Shown piece by piece: positions 43,693 through 55,566 of a stretch of 64,000 nucleotides of DNA. The stretch spans positions 1 to 64,000 of the forward strand of contig CAYYDE010000006.1 of the NCBI GenBank assembly GCA_964470525.1. Direction: 5' to 3'. Position numbers and translations under genes: made by a program. Source of the DNA: CAYYDE01 sp964470525 (GTDB taxonomy: Bacteria; Patescibacteriota; Gracilibacteria; BD1-5; UBA6164). The notes beneath the pieces were generated by a model. That model was not told the origin of the DNA, made no database searches, and saw only the letters and a program-made list of their open reading frames with translations. The number at the start of each line of letters is the position of its first letter. Positions within the stretch are counted from its first letter, which is position 1.

Positions 43693-44307
43693 TTATTTTT
43701 GTTCTTCTTCAGCTCATTCAGTAGCTGCTTCAGGAGCTTCATCACTTACTTTTTCAACTTTTGCTTTTGCAGCAACTGCAATAACATCATCAGCAACGTT
43801 TAAAACTTCAATTTTAGAAGAAACTTTTACATCTGATACTTTAATGTTATCACCTGTTTTTTCAAGAAGAGATAAATCTACTTCAATTGAATCAACTAAA
43901 TCAGTAGGAAGACATTTTACTTCAAGAGATTTAATAAGTTCTTCAATAATAGCACCTTCTTCAATTTTTGCTTTTGATGTTCACACAAATGAAAGAGGAA
44001 TATGAGTTTGTACTTTTTCACCAGCAACAATAGCATAAAAATCAACATGTACAAAATCTCCTGTTACAGGATGAAATTGTGTTTCATGAAACAATACATC
44101 TATTTTTTTCCCTTCTACTTCAAGAGAAATTACATGATTTTCTCCAGCTACACGATATGCTCTGAGTAAATCAGAGTTATTGAACTTTAAAGAAATTGAT
44201 TCTTGTTTGTGTCAGTATACTACAGCAGGAATTACTTTAGATGCTCTGAGGTGTTGCACATTTTCTTCTGGAGATCTGATCTCACTTTTTAATACTAACT
44301 TTTCCAT
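43693..44307 (-). CDS. rplY: 50S ribosomal protein bL25 (Ctc family)
   Basis: 204 residues, the long Ctc-type bL25 with N-terminal 5S rRNA-binding domain (LRASKVIPAVVYGHKQESI, one TGA-Gly) and C-terminal beta domain (IPLSFVGTSKAKIEEGAI, EVKCLPTDLVDSIEVDLSLL). The acidic C-terminal tail ends in APEAATEGAEEEQK. bL25 binds 5S rRNA in the large subunit; Ctc proteins respond to stress in Bacillus. Monocistronic, with its own terminator. Confidence 0.92.
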
Positions 44308-44511
44308 ATGTAAATTTATGATGTAATAATTATATAAAATATAAGCTCAAAGATTGTATTCAAAAAAGAAAAAATATCAAAAGTTTTTTTACTTTTCTTT
44401 TCATATGTATAAATTTGTATATTGAAGCCATTTTTAGAAAAAAAATTGAAAAAATATTTTTTTTCAATATTATGAGCGTTGTTAAAAAATATTTTCTAAT
44501 TGAATTTTATT

Positions 44512-45282
44512 ATGGGAAGATGACCAGTTGTTGAAAAAAAGAAAAGTATTTCAAATGCAGCAAAGCAAAAAGTATTTTCACTTCATGCAAAACTTATTTC
44601 ACTTGCTGCTCAAAAATGAGGAGACCCAAATCAAAATCCAGCTCTCTATGATGCAATTGAAAAGGCAAAAAAAGAAAATGTACCAAATGATAATATAGAA
44701 AGAGCTATTAAAAAATGAACTTGAGAAGATAAAGATGCAACAAGTATTTCCCAAATCGTATACGAGTGATATGGAGTTTGATGAGTTGCAATTATGGTGA
44801 CAACTCTCACGGATAATAAAAATAGAACAGCATCAAATATGAGACATATCTTTACAAAATATGGATGAAATATGGGAGAAACAGGAAGTGTTGGTTTTAT
44901 TTTTGAAAGAAAAGGAATGATCTTTATTTCTTTGGAAAAATATGATGCACAAGTATTAGAGGAAATGGTGTTTGAGACAGATGTTGAGGATTTTATTATT
45001 GAAGATGGGATGTTTAAAATTACTACGTCTTTAGAGGATTTTATAACTGTAAAACATTTTTTTGAATCAAAAAATATTGAACTTGAATTTGCTGATCTTG
45101 ATTATATTCCAACTACAGAAAGCCATGTAGATGATTTTGAAAAGGCTTTGAAACTTACAAAAATGCTTGACGCTTTTGGTGAAGATGAAGATGTACAAAA
45201 AATTACTTGAAATATGATTGTTGACGAGAAACTTCAACAAGAAGTAGATGAATTTATAGAGAAAAATACATTTAAAACATAA
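44512..45282 (+). CDS. YebC/PmpR-family regulator
   Basis: 256 residues. The N-terminal signature is present with TGA-Gly (MGRGPVVEKKKSISNAAKQK), then VFSLHAKLISLAAQKGGDPN, NPALYDAIEKAKKENVPNDN and IERAIKKGTGEDKD; later GYGVGGVAIMVTTLTDNKNR and FGEDEDVQKITGNM. YebC proteins act as transcription regulators and, in recent work, as translation factors at polyproline stalls. Preceded by 203 bases without a gene and ended by a strong terminator. An out-of-frame ATG at 44471 is not the start. Confidence 0.93.
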
Positions 45283-45316
45283 AAAACTCAAAACAATTTT
45301 TGTTTTGAGTTTTTTA
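45281..45316 (+). terminator. Terminator after yebC
   Basis: AAAACTCAAAACA/TGTTTTGAGTTTT stem with T-run. Confidence 0.85.
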
Positions 45317-45405
45317 TTGAAAATTTAGAATACAAATTTTTCATTTTCAAAAATGATTTTTTCAATATAATACTATTCAAATATTTATACAAAAAACCAC
45401 AAAAT

Positions 45406-46458
45406 ATGACAAAAAAAATTTTAGTATGACTTTCTGGGTGAGTGGATAGTGCCGTTTGCGCGTATCTTCTGAAACAAGCATGATATGATGTAACGGCTGG
45501 ATTTATGATAAATTATCTTGCACCAGAATGAGAATATTGTCCAACTTTGGAAGATATTGAGGTGGCAAAAGAAGTGGCAAAATATTTAGAAATTCCATTT
45601 TTTACCTTTGATTATATAGAAGAATACGAAAAAAAAGTTCTCAATTATATGTACGCGTGATACCAAAAGTGAATTACACCAAATCCTGATATTATGTGTA
45701 ATAGTGAAATCAAATTTAAAGTATTTTTGGATGAAGCACTTTTACATAATTTTGATGCAGTTGCAACATGACATTATGCACAAATAGTTGAAAAAAATGG
45801 AATAAAATTTCTCAAAAAATGAGTTGATGAAAATAAAGATCAATCATATTTTCTCTCTTGACTTTCTCAATTCCAACTTTCAAAAACTTTGTTTCCAATT
45901 GGACATCTTACAAAACCTGAAGTGAGAAAAATTGCAATAGAAGTATGACTTCCAAACGCTTCAAGAAAAGATTCTCAGTGAATTTGTTTTGTGGGAAAAG
46001 TTGATATGTCAAAATTTCTTGAGAAAAAAATTCAGCATAAACCTTGAAATATTATTGATACTTCTGGAAAAATTTTGTGACAACATAAAGGAGTATTTTA
46101 TTACACGATTGGTCAGAGAAAATGACTTGATATTTGAGGACTCAAAGAACCAGTTTTTGTAGTTAAAAAAGATATCGTAAGAAATGAACTCATTGTTGGA
46201 ACGGGAAATGATGAAGAACTTTTTGAAAAAACTCTCAAAATGTATGAAGTAAATTTTCTCTCTTGAGAAGTGAATTTTCCATATAAAGGAAAAGCAAAAA
46301 TTCGCTACAGACAAGCTGATCAGGATGTCATAATTACAAAAGAAAAAGATTTTTATAAAGTTGATTTTGAAACTCCGCAAAGAGCGATTGCATCGGGACA
46401 AATTTGTGCAATATATGATGAAAATGATGTTCTTGTGATGAGTGGAATTATTGTTTAA
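45406..46458 (+). CDS. mnmA: tRNA-specific 2-thiouridylase
   Basis: 350 residues. MnmA makes 2-thiouridine at wobble U34 of Lys, Glu and Gln tRNAs. The PP-loop is ILVGLSGGVDSAVCAYLL, in which TGA supplies two of the glycines. The catalytic nucleophile is in NPDIMCNSEIKF, the second active Cys in SQGICFVGKVDM, and the tRNA-binding GQHKGVFYYTIGQRKGLDIG is intact. A TATAAT lies 30 bases upstream (45376-45381) with a weak -35. HIT-protein and NicO-type genes follow closely on the same strand. Confidence 0.95.
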
Positions 46459-46470
46459 AAATAAAAAACT

Positions 46471-46914
46471 ATGAAATTATTTAAAAGAACGGTTTGGAAC
46501 CAAATAAAACCAAAAGACAAATGAGAAACTTCATGTGTGTTTTGTGACTTTGAAAATATTTCTGAACGAGAACTTATTCTTTGGAAAGGAAAATATTTTT
46601 ATATAAAACATAATAAATTTCCATATTTGTGACTTGGAAATCATCTTCTGGTTATTCCTTTGAGGCATGTTGAACATACAAAAGATCTTTCAATAGAAGA
46701 ATTTCAAGAATTTCAGGAGGTAGAAAAATTTATGAGTGAATTTTATGGAGAACAAAAATATTTCTCTTTTATTCGTCAAACATGAGACGCAAAAAGTTTA
46801 CATCATTTGCATTATCATTATTTACCTTGAGAGGTTTGGGAAGACTCTATTGAAGATATGCTTTCAAAACAAGGCTTTTCACGTATTGAAAGACCAGAGT
46901 ATAATAATTCTTAG
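46471..46914 (+). CDS. HIT-family protein
   Basis: 147 residues. The histidine triad is SLHHLHYHYLPG near the C-terminus, and the first half shows the fold (CVFCDFENI, KYFYIKHNKFPYLGLGNHLL, VIPLRHVEHTKDLS). HIT hydrolases act on nucleotide phosphoramidates, dinucleoside polyphosphates or related substrates. A CxxC-like pair at CVFC is typical of zinc-bearing HIT members, but the rest of the zinc site is not clear. The gene starts 12 bases after mnmA and is probably cotranscribed. Confidence 0.85.
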
Positions 46915-46924
46915 TATAAAAATT

Positions 46925-48445
46925 ATGAAACAAGTTTTTTTATGAATATTGTTTTTTTTCCTGATTTTTGGAAAAATTTTTGCACATCCATTGGATATTT
47001 CAAGTAGTTTTTATTCTTTTAAGGGAAAATATGTAGATGTAACTACTTTTTTTCATACATATGAAATTGAATATCTTCTCAAAAGTCATGGATTGGTGAT
47101 TCGAAGTATTTGAGAATATTATAATCATACCGATATTATTACTGATTATATTAAAAATGAGATTGATTTGATTGTTTGAGGAAAAAAGTGTGAAATTTCT
47201 CAGATCGATATTGTAAAAAAAGATGAATATCAAATTATTTTGGATGGAGTAGAAGTAAATTTCTCATTTGAATGTGAAGATATCATTCAACAAGGAGAAT
47301 TTCATGTTAGATATTTTAATGAATTTCCACTTCAAACCAATCAATCAACTTTTTATGATATGAATGAAAATGAAACATCAGCATTTCATTATGTTATTTT
47401 GACCCCAAAAATACCATCATATCAATTTGATTTACAAAATAAAACACCACTTTGTATTGTTGATAGTGATGGAGATGGATTGAGTGATGATGAGGAAAGA
47501 CTCTATGGAACAGATCCATTTAATATTGATAGTGATGGAGATTTTTTTACAGATGCAGAAGAAGTATTTGGATGATGGGACCCGACTTCTCCACTTGCAT
47601 GACCATGACAAGGATATAGAGATAAAATTCCTGATGAACTTCTTTTGGCAGCTAAAAAAAATATAAAAACATTGCAAGATTGTGAAAAAGATTCAGTTTC
47701 ATTTCTTGCACAAAATCAAAATAAATGATTACTCCAAGAATGATTTGCAAATAATTATTTTCGTTGAGTTATTGAAAAAATTTCCAAATATTTTTCTGGG
47801 GAATGAGAATATTCATTTTTTATGATAATGATGTTTGTGATGTTTTTATGATTTGTTCATGCTGCATGACCATGACATTCAAAAACATTGTTAATTTCAT
47901 ATATTATTGATAAACAAAAAACATTTTTTGATGGACTTGTTTTCATTACAATTTTTACAATTACACATTTGGTTGATATTGTTGTGCTTTTTCTTTTGGT
48001 AAAAGTTTTGATGACCTATTATGATGTAGGAAGTTTTATGATATATATTCAGAGAATTTCAATATTTTTGTTATGTATTTTTAGTATTTATCTCTTTGTA
48101 CGAGCATATAAAAGAAGAAATATATTTTCTCAACAAGAACTTTCTACTCACTCTTCATTGAAAGGAAATATATTTCTTGGAATTATTTCTTGATTGGTTC
48201 CTTGTACGTTTGGTTGGAGTATTTTCTTGTTACTTTTTTCTCTTGGAAAAATTGAATTGATTGTTCCTTTGATATTAAGTTTATGAGTGGGGATTTTTCT
48301 GTTTTTATTTTTGATTTTGAATCTGACATATTTTATTCGAAAGAAATATTTTGATCCGATTCATTCATTTTCAAAATATTCATCTTTGATCTCTTCTGGA
48401 TTATTATTTGTACTTTCACTGTATTTGATGTTTCTCTTATATTAA
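46925..48445 (+). CDS. TSP3-NicO fusion membrane protein
   Basis: 506 residues. A signal peptide ends in FGKIFA-HPLDISSSF, the AHPL start seen in NicO/RcnA-linked proteins. The outer domain is about 20-290 and contains two thrombospondin type 3 calcium loops: DSDGDGLSDDEERLYGTDPF (about 179) and DSDGDFFTDAEEVFG (about 200). The last 210 residues form six membrane spans of the NicO/RcnA-like family, with the metal-site GFVHAAGPGHSKTLL and a later HLVD motif. It may export a divalent metal, gated by or docked through the calcium-binding domain (inference). 10 bases after the HIT gene. Confidence 0.7.
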
Positions 48446-48492
48446 GAGGTAAAAAAGCATAGATTTTTTCAAAAAAGTCAATCCTTTTTTAT

Positions 48493-48579
48493 TTGAGTCA
48501 AACACAGAAAAGAGTATCATATTTTTACATTTCTTTATTTAAAAGATATTTTTGACTTTTTTATTATTTTTTGTATAAA
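48493..48579 (+). promoter_or_regulatory. Tandem promoters of the 1733-aa gene
   Basis: P1: TTGAGT (48493-48498), 16 bases, TATCAT (48515-48520). P2: TTGACT (48552-48557), 16 bases, TATAAA (48574-48579), 65 bases before the ATG. P2 shares its first 13 bases with the promoters at 22118 and 23584. Confidence 0.6.
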
Positions 48580-48643
48580 TAATCTCTATAAAAACAAAAA
48601 TAAAATATTTTCTTCTCTATCTTATCTTTTTATTTAGGTATAT

Positions 48644-51600
48644 ATGCGATTGTTTAGGAAAATTTTATGAATCAGTATTATTATTTCTTTAATATTTCAA
48701 AATAGTTTTTTTCCGTTTACGTGAGCAGTTCCGACGAATGGAAGTGCGACTCCTTGGACTCTGGAAAAAGCAGAACATCTTGCGAAAAGAGCACTTTTGT
48801 GACCAAATACTCAAAGTATTACGCAATTATATGAGGCAGGAAGTGCTCAAGCAGCAGTAAATATATTGTTTCCATCTCTTTCTTGACCAGATAGAACTGC
48901 ATTTGAGAGAGAAAAAGAGGAGTTTAAACTCAGAAATTTTTCTCCAACAGATGTTTCTCAAATGAGAAGGTATTATGCATTTCAATATTTAAGAGATCCA
49001 TATGAAGCAAAGAAAAAGTTTTTTTCTCTCTTTGAGGATATTTTTGCTGTGGATAGAGGAGGAGATATTCTTTTTACAGATATAGAAAATCATTTTGATA
49101 TTTTATATGATCATACTTTATGAAATTATAAAACTTTGGTGAAAAAAGTCCTTTTTGATGCACAAAAACCAGAAGGGAGTTTTGCTATGTGAAAATATTT
49201 AGATTTACTTAATCAACCAAATAAAAATGCTCCAAATGAAAATTATGCCAGAGAAATGCTTCAATTGTTTTTGATGGGAGAATATAAACCTTGGGAAGAT
49301 GCTGAACATGATCAAGCAATAAGAAATTATACAGAAGAAGATGTGTATCAACTTGCTCGTTTGTTGACAGGGTTTCGTGCTGGTGCAGATAAAAGAGTAT
49401 ATTTTGATGCAGATTTTCATCATACAGGAACCGGAATGGTATTTTTAGAATGACCATTAAAATCAGGAATATCTTTTCCTTTTTATCAAGCTGAAACGGG
49501 AATAGATAATACATTAACTCCTCAATCTCTTGGAGGAAACAATGGATTGTGAGATAATATGGTAGATTATATTTTTGCAAAAAGAGAAGCAGAAATTGCA
49601 TATTTTCTTGCATGGAGAATTTTTAAATTTTATATTCATGATACTCCTTGAGAAACAGAAATAAGAACATTAGCAAATCAAATTATTTCTTATAATTTTG
49701 AGTTATTTCCAGTGGTGAAATGGCTACTTGCTTCTGATATGATGTATAGCGATGCAGCAATGAATCAAGTACGTTTTAAAAACCCATTGGAATTGAGTAT
49801 TGGGACATTGAAATTATTAACACATACTCAACCAGAGAGTTATAATAATATTGTGATGGATACATCTCTTTTAACTATTTTGGATTGGACACCATATAAT
49901 CCATTTAGTATTTTTGGGAGAGCAGGTTTTGATGATAATGAACATTTTATGAATTCGTATTTGCATAATCAGTGGGTAACGTATGCAAGTAAATTAGCAT
50001 TTGATACAAATGCTGGAAGTTGAGTAATCTATCAACTTTCTGATTTGATACCAGAAACACGTATTTCTCAAACACAAGGAACTTTTCCAGTTTTGAGTCA
50101 TACAGGAAATACATATTCAGGAAGTATTCAAATTTCTGATATTCGTTTACAATTTCTTCAAGATTTTCCAAGAAATGATTTAGTTTCTTTTCAAACACAA
50201 CAACCTCGTGTATGACAAATATGAAATACGTTCTTTTTATCATCAATGGAAGATAGTATTTCAGAAACACCAATACCAGAAGAAATTTCTGTTTCTATAG
50301 AAGAGAATTCTGTTGAAACGATGGATTCTCAAGAAAATGAATCATCTTCAGAAATCTCAGAAACAATTCCAGAAAATTCAGAAATGTCACAAAATATTCA
50401 AAATGAAGAGATGAAAGATATAACTTCAGAGAGTATTGAAGCTTCAATAGAAATGTCATCAATGATCGAACCATCAATGTCTTTTCCTGCATCACAAAGT
50501 TCAGAGGATGAAAATATTTCAGAAAATTCTATGGAAAATTTGGAAATTTCATCAGAAAATTCAGAAGTTGTATCTCCTTGATCTTCTCAAACATCTTCTG
50601 GCTCTGTTGAAGAAGGAGAAATACCAGAAAATGAAGTAAAATCAGAAGATATGTGAGTTGAAACTGTATTACAATCAACATCTTTTCTTGAAGAAGATTT
50701 ACTAGATATATCAGAAATTGCAACTTTTGAAGCACTTCAAGAAGATGATATGTGAGAAATTTTGGAAGATGAAAATGAAGAAAATATTCAAAATAATTTT
50801 TTGTCTTTTTCTGGATCTTTTCAATTTCCAACATTTAGGATTCAAACAGCATCTGGAGGAATTATCAATTTTAATGGAGAAATTGATTTTGATAAAAACA
50901 TTATATATGTTTCTTCTGGAACATATCGTGTTTCTGGCACAACATATGATATTGTTGCTTGAGAAATAGATATTGTATCATGAGCTCTTTTGGAAAGAGA
51001 TATTGATATAGAGGAAATGCTTCAACAACTTGAAAATTTTCTATATTTTTGAAAAAGACTTCCTGTGAGTGTGAGAGAGCAAATAAAAACATATTTGTTG
51101 ACAGATAATGCTGGAAATGCAAGATTGTTTCTTCCAAATAATACGACATATATGAGATATATTCGTGCGGTTCTTGCAATGATGTTAGCTCAACCAGAAT
51201 TTATGTTATTAAGTTGATATGATGCTCCTGTTGAGACTTCAAATCAGGCAAGCTCATTGTTACCAAATTCATCATCAAAATTGATTATGATTGAGTTGTT
51301 TGGGGGATATGATTGGTTGAATGCAATGGTTCCAAAAGATGAGTTTAATACTGTATATCAGGAAAAAAGGGCTGGTATGAAGCATGATTTAGAATGACTT
51401 ATAGATTTATGAGACGTCTATATGAATAAAAGTTTTGAACCATTTAAACCATTGTTTGATGCTGGAGATTTACGAATAATGAATAGAGTAGGAGCTCCAA
51501 ATCATAGTAGAGCGCATGATGCTGCGGCAAGACAAATCGCATCAAAATATGCAAGTCAATCTGTCAATACTCCATGAGTGATTGGAGATATCATTCGTCA

Positions 51601-53845
51601 TGAACCAGATGTTTTGAAAAATATTGTTTTGAGTGGTGCAAAACCAAGAGTGTATCAAGATGGAAGATTTTTAAGTATTTGAGGAAATTCAGCTCTTTAT
51701 AAAAATAATTTTTGACCTCAAAATACTTTAGATAGAACCTATCAAATAGAAACAATGAAAAACATTGTTTCACAAAGACCGTATCCATGAACATTACAGG
51801 ATTTATTTACAAATTCAGTGATGGTAAATGAAGTTTGAACAGATTCAAAAAATGCTGGAGGTCAAGAATGATCAGGATATAATCTCAAACAAAGATTGAC
51901 TTTTTTGAGTTCATTGATTCAAAATAATGTGTGAGTAACATATTATGTACCAGGAGGTGGATGATATGATACTCATGGTGATCAAGAAAGATGAAATTAT
52001 AATTTAAACAATAGAGTTGCTGATTTAGCAACTGATATTACTGAATTTTTTACTTTGATGAAAAATCAAAATCAAGATGTAACTATTGTTGTATTTTCAG
52101 AATTTTGAAGAACTCTGAAAACAAATGGATGAGTTGGAACAGATCATGGACAATGAGGAGGAATGTTTGTTCTCTCAACAAATAATACATTGAAAAATCA
52201 ACTTCCACAAAAAGTATATGGAAAACTTTCATTAGAAAAAGAATATGAAGATTGGTTCTGAGTAGGAATTGATTATAGAGCAATTTATTCTATTATTCTT
52301 CAATCTTTGTATAATATAAATCCAGAAAACTATTTTGAAGGACAATATCAACTGAAAAATTATATAAATGAAGAACTTCCAGTTCCTGTGCTTTTGAGAA
52401 AAGAGTTTAGAAATGTTTCTGGAAGTAATTTAGATCTAGATTTGAAATTTGATATTGATGATGAAAACTTTCATTTTAGAGAATGATCATATGTAAAATT
52501 TTTCTTTTGAGAAGATCCAGAAAACTTGAGAGAAGAATCAAAATATACTATGAGTCGTAATACACTTCAAGCAGATGGGACATTTCGAGTAGTAAAAAGA
52601 ATAAGTGAATCAAGAGTGTATCATTATAGATTACAATTAACAGATAATCAATATGATACATATGTATTGACTGGAACTATCCAACCACCAAAGAAATATG
52701 CTGTAAATTTGCCAACTCAGGTACAATTTGAAAGAGATAATTTCTTTGTAAAATATGCAAATACTTCTGTGTGAGAAAACACATCTATTGATCCGCTTGT
52801 ATTATTTAATATGCCAGATATAGAACCAATAGAAACAACACAAGATGAATCAGCAGAAGCTCCACAAACTCCACTTCCAACATATACAGATGTAGCATTT
52901 TCATGAGGAATTGTTATGAGATTTGGAACAGGAGAAACAAGTATTTCTACATTACAATGATCAGGAGATGTTATATGGAATGGATGATTTTTACTTCCAA
53001 AAGAAATAGAGAAACAATATTTTCTTACAAAAAAAGCATTGTATCAATGAACAGCATTATCATATTTTTATATTGATAAGATCTTGAAAATTTGAGCTGA
53101 TACTCTTTGAGTTGGAATGAAATTAAATCAAAAAGTAGGTATTTCATTTCCTGTGAATGATACGACAAAAGAATATAGAATTTTACGTAGTGAAGATGGA
53201 ATTTCTTGGCAAGATATCGTGTGAACTGATATAGTGCCTATAAATGGAAGATTGAGTTTTGAAACAGATCACTTTTCATTTTTTGCGGTAGTAGAAGCAG
53301 GAAATAATCCAACAATTCCAGAACCAGAAATTCCAGTAAATCCTCCTATCATAAATCCAAATCCTGTTGAACCACCAGTAGTTCCAAATCCTCCAGTTTC
53401 TTCGTCAAGTTCATGAGGATGAGTGAGTATACTCAGAATGGATGTGTGTCCAAATGGAGATCTTTCACCAAGTTATTATGATGGAACGTGTGATAAAATC
53501 GAATGAATAAATACACAAAAAACTTCATCAATTTCTTCAAATATTTTATCTTCTTCAATAAAAAAAGAATACAGAATCACAACATTGAAGTATAGATGAT
53601 ATGAAATTACACAAATTAGGTGATATAATACAAGTAAAAATGCTTTAAAACTTTCTATGTGAGTTATTACTCATAAACAACTCACACAAAAAGAAAAAGA
53701 AATTCTTGTGAAACGTATCAATGCATTTTTGCTTGCAAAATATAATTTTGATACAAAAAATGGAGATACAAAACTTTTGAAAACGCAATATAATAAAGAA
53801 ACTTTGCTTTTGAAATCCGCTCTTACTCGATTTATAAAAAATTAG
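48644..53845 (+). CDS. DUF1800-DUF1501 fusion surface protein, 1733 aa
   Basis: Signal peptide (IGISIIISLIFQNSFFPFTGA). Residues about 40-850 are DUF1800 (LNQPNKNAPNENYAREMLQ, then RYIRAVLAMMLAQPEFM at its end), interrupted at about 535-720 by a Ser/Glu-rich acidic segment with no fold. Residues about 880-1260 are DUF1501: LIMIELFGGYDWLNAMVP, GGGGYDTHGDQE, TIVVFSEFGRTLKTNGG, GTDHGQGGGMFVLS. A beta-rich part follows, then a Pro-rich linker (about 1545-1590) and a basic C-terminal domain. DUF1800 and DUF1501 genes are usually separate neighbours in other bacteria and are linked to exported, unknown functions. DUF1501 belongs to the alkaline-phosphatase/sulfatase-like fold. About 100 TGA-Gly. 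Confidence 0.8.
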
Positions 53846-53852
53846 TTTTTTG

Positions 53853-53887
53853 TAAAAATTCCAGTGAAAACTGGAATTTTTATTTTT
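53853..53887 (+). terminator. Intrinsic terminator
   Basis: AAAATTCCAGT-gaaa-ACTGGAATTTT with T-run, 8 bases after the stop. Confidence 0.85.
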
Positions 53888-53946
53888 TCTTGAAAAATAA
53901 AAGGAAATATTTAAACTGTCATGAGTTTATTTTTTTATTTATGTAT

Positions 53947-55362
53947 ATGAAAAAAACAAAAATTATAGCAACAGTCTGACCAGTAACAGAAAGTGAGGAA
54001 AATCTTCAAACAATGTATGAAAATGGAGTAAACATTATTCGTTTTAATTTTTCTCATGCAACTCATGAACATTCAAAAATTATTGTAGAAAGAATTAACA
54101 AACTCAATGCAGAATGAAAAACCAATCTTTCTCTTTTACTTGATACAAAATGACCAGAAATAAGAACAGGAATCGTAGAGGAAAAAATCAAGGTTCAAAC
54201 GTGAGAAATCGTGCGTATTGTGGTTGATGAATCAAAAAGACAAACAAATGATATTTATTGTGATTATCCATATTTGCTTGAAGATATGCAGATTGGAGAT
54301 ATTATTATTATTGATTCTGGATTGTGTCATGTGGAAGTAGTTGAAATACAACATGACGCGATTTTGGCAAAAGTTTGAGCTTCAGCGATACTATGAAGTA
54401 AAAGACATATCAATCTTCCATGAGTGCGTTTAAAACTTCCATGAATTACAGAGAAAGATAAAGAAGATGTGCTTTTTGCAATAGAAAATGATTATGATTT
54501 TATTGCAATGAGTTTTGTGAGAAATAAAGAAAATATTCTGGAACTCAAAGATTTTCTTGCTGCTCATAATGCAAGTCATATAAAAATTATTTCAAAGGTG
54601 GAAAATCAAGAAGCAATTGAAAATCTTGAAGAAATCGTACAATATTCAGATGGAGTAATGGTTGCAAGAGGAGATTTATGAATCGAAGTTCCAATACAAC
54701 AACTTCCATTGTATCAGAAAAAAATTTGAGATTTATGTCTCAAATATGGAAAATTTTTTATTATTGCAACACATTTACTTGAAACAATGATTGAAAATCC
54801 TTTTCCAACTCGTGCGGAAGTAAGTGATATTTATAATAGTGTTCTGCAGTATGCTGATTGTACGATGTTATCAGGAGAAACCACAACAGGAAATTATCCA
54901 ATTCAATCAATAAAAATGATGACAAGTGTCATTGAAGAAGCAGAAAAAAATATGATACGTGAAAAAGTTGCATTTACTCATAATACCTTGTGAAAAAAAT
55001 GATTTCAAAAGAAAATTCTTGTAAAAAATGCTCTTGAAGTATCACAAGAAATTCAAGCAAAAATGATGATTATTTTTACACAATATGGATTTCTTGCTCG
55101 TATGGCAGCAGCGTATAAAACAGATGTAGAAATGTTTGGATTTACAAATAATCCAAAAACACATAAATTTATGAATGCACTTTTTTGAGTAAAACCAGTA
55201 TTATTGCAAAATTTTTCTCAAAATTATTTACAAAATCTTGATGAAGCGATTCAATATCTCAAGAAAAATAATTGTGTAACACTTTGAGATAAAATTGTTG
55301 TGGTATGAGATTTTCAAAGAGAAAACAGAGAATATCCAATGATTGAAATCGTTGAAGTATAA
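53947..55362 (+). CDS. pyk: Pyruvate kinase
   Basis: 471 residues. It makes pyruvate and ATP from PEP and ADP, the last step of glycolysis. Conserved blocks are KIIATVGPVTESEENL (TGA-Gly), RFNFSHAT, LLDTKGPEIRTG, FVRNKENI, the catalytic Lys in KIISKVENQEAIENL, VMVARGDLGIEVP, and TMLSGETTTGNYP. An in-frame ATG at 53941 adds only Met-Tyr; I prefer 53947. The C-terminal third (about 360-471) is the allosteric-type domain. It supplies pyruvate, a possible substrate of the ThDP enzyme at 20412. Confidence 0.95.
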
Positions 55363-55363
55363 T

Positions 55364-55400
55364 AAAAAAGCACCGATGTTTTGGTGCTTTTCTGTTTTTT
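55364..55400. terminator. Intrinsic terminator
   Basis: AAAAGCACC/GGTGCTTTT stem with T-run, after pyk. Confidence 0.85.
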
Positions 55401-55530
55401 AGATGCGTCCTGTAAAGTCCCCATCTTTCCCATGATTCGTGGGAATGAAATGGTCAGTAACTTTCATAATGCACTCCATTTCTTGGAAATGACATGAAAA
55501 GAATTCTGCTGAGTTTCAGCATCTTTTGCA
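55399..55530 (-). pseudogene. Possible remnant zinc-ribbon ORF
   Basis: In the minus frame that continues from the terC stop, there is a 43-codon open stretch that reads CKRCGNSAEFFSCHF...MEC and ends HGKDGDFTGRI-stop. The spaced CxxC...C...C looks like a small zinc ribbon. It has no upstream start: a TAA sits directly before the first Cys (55531-55533). Either a base change has broken a small gene, translation starts at an internal ATG, or the pattern is chance. Confidence 0.25.
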
Positions 55531-55566
55531 TTATAATTGAATTTCAGAAAAGTCAAAGAAAATTGG

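Noticed and set aside
44471..44512. ATG at 44471 upstream of yebC.
   Set aside because: It is out of frame with yebC, whose family start MGRGP is at 44512.
50246..50760. Acidic Ser/Glu stretch as a separate gene.
   Set aside because: It is in frame with DUF1800 on both sides through TGA-Gly codons and has no start or promoter of its own.
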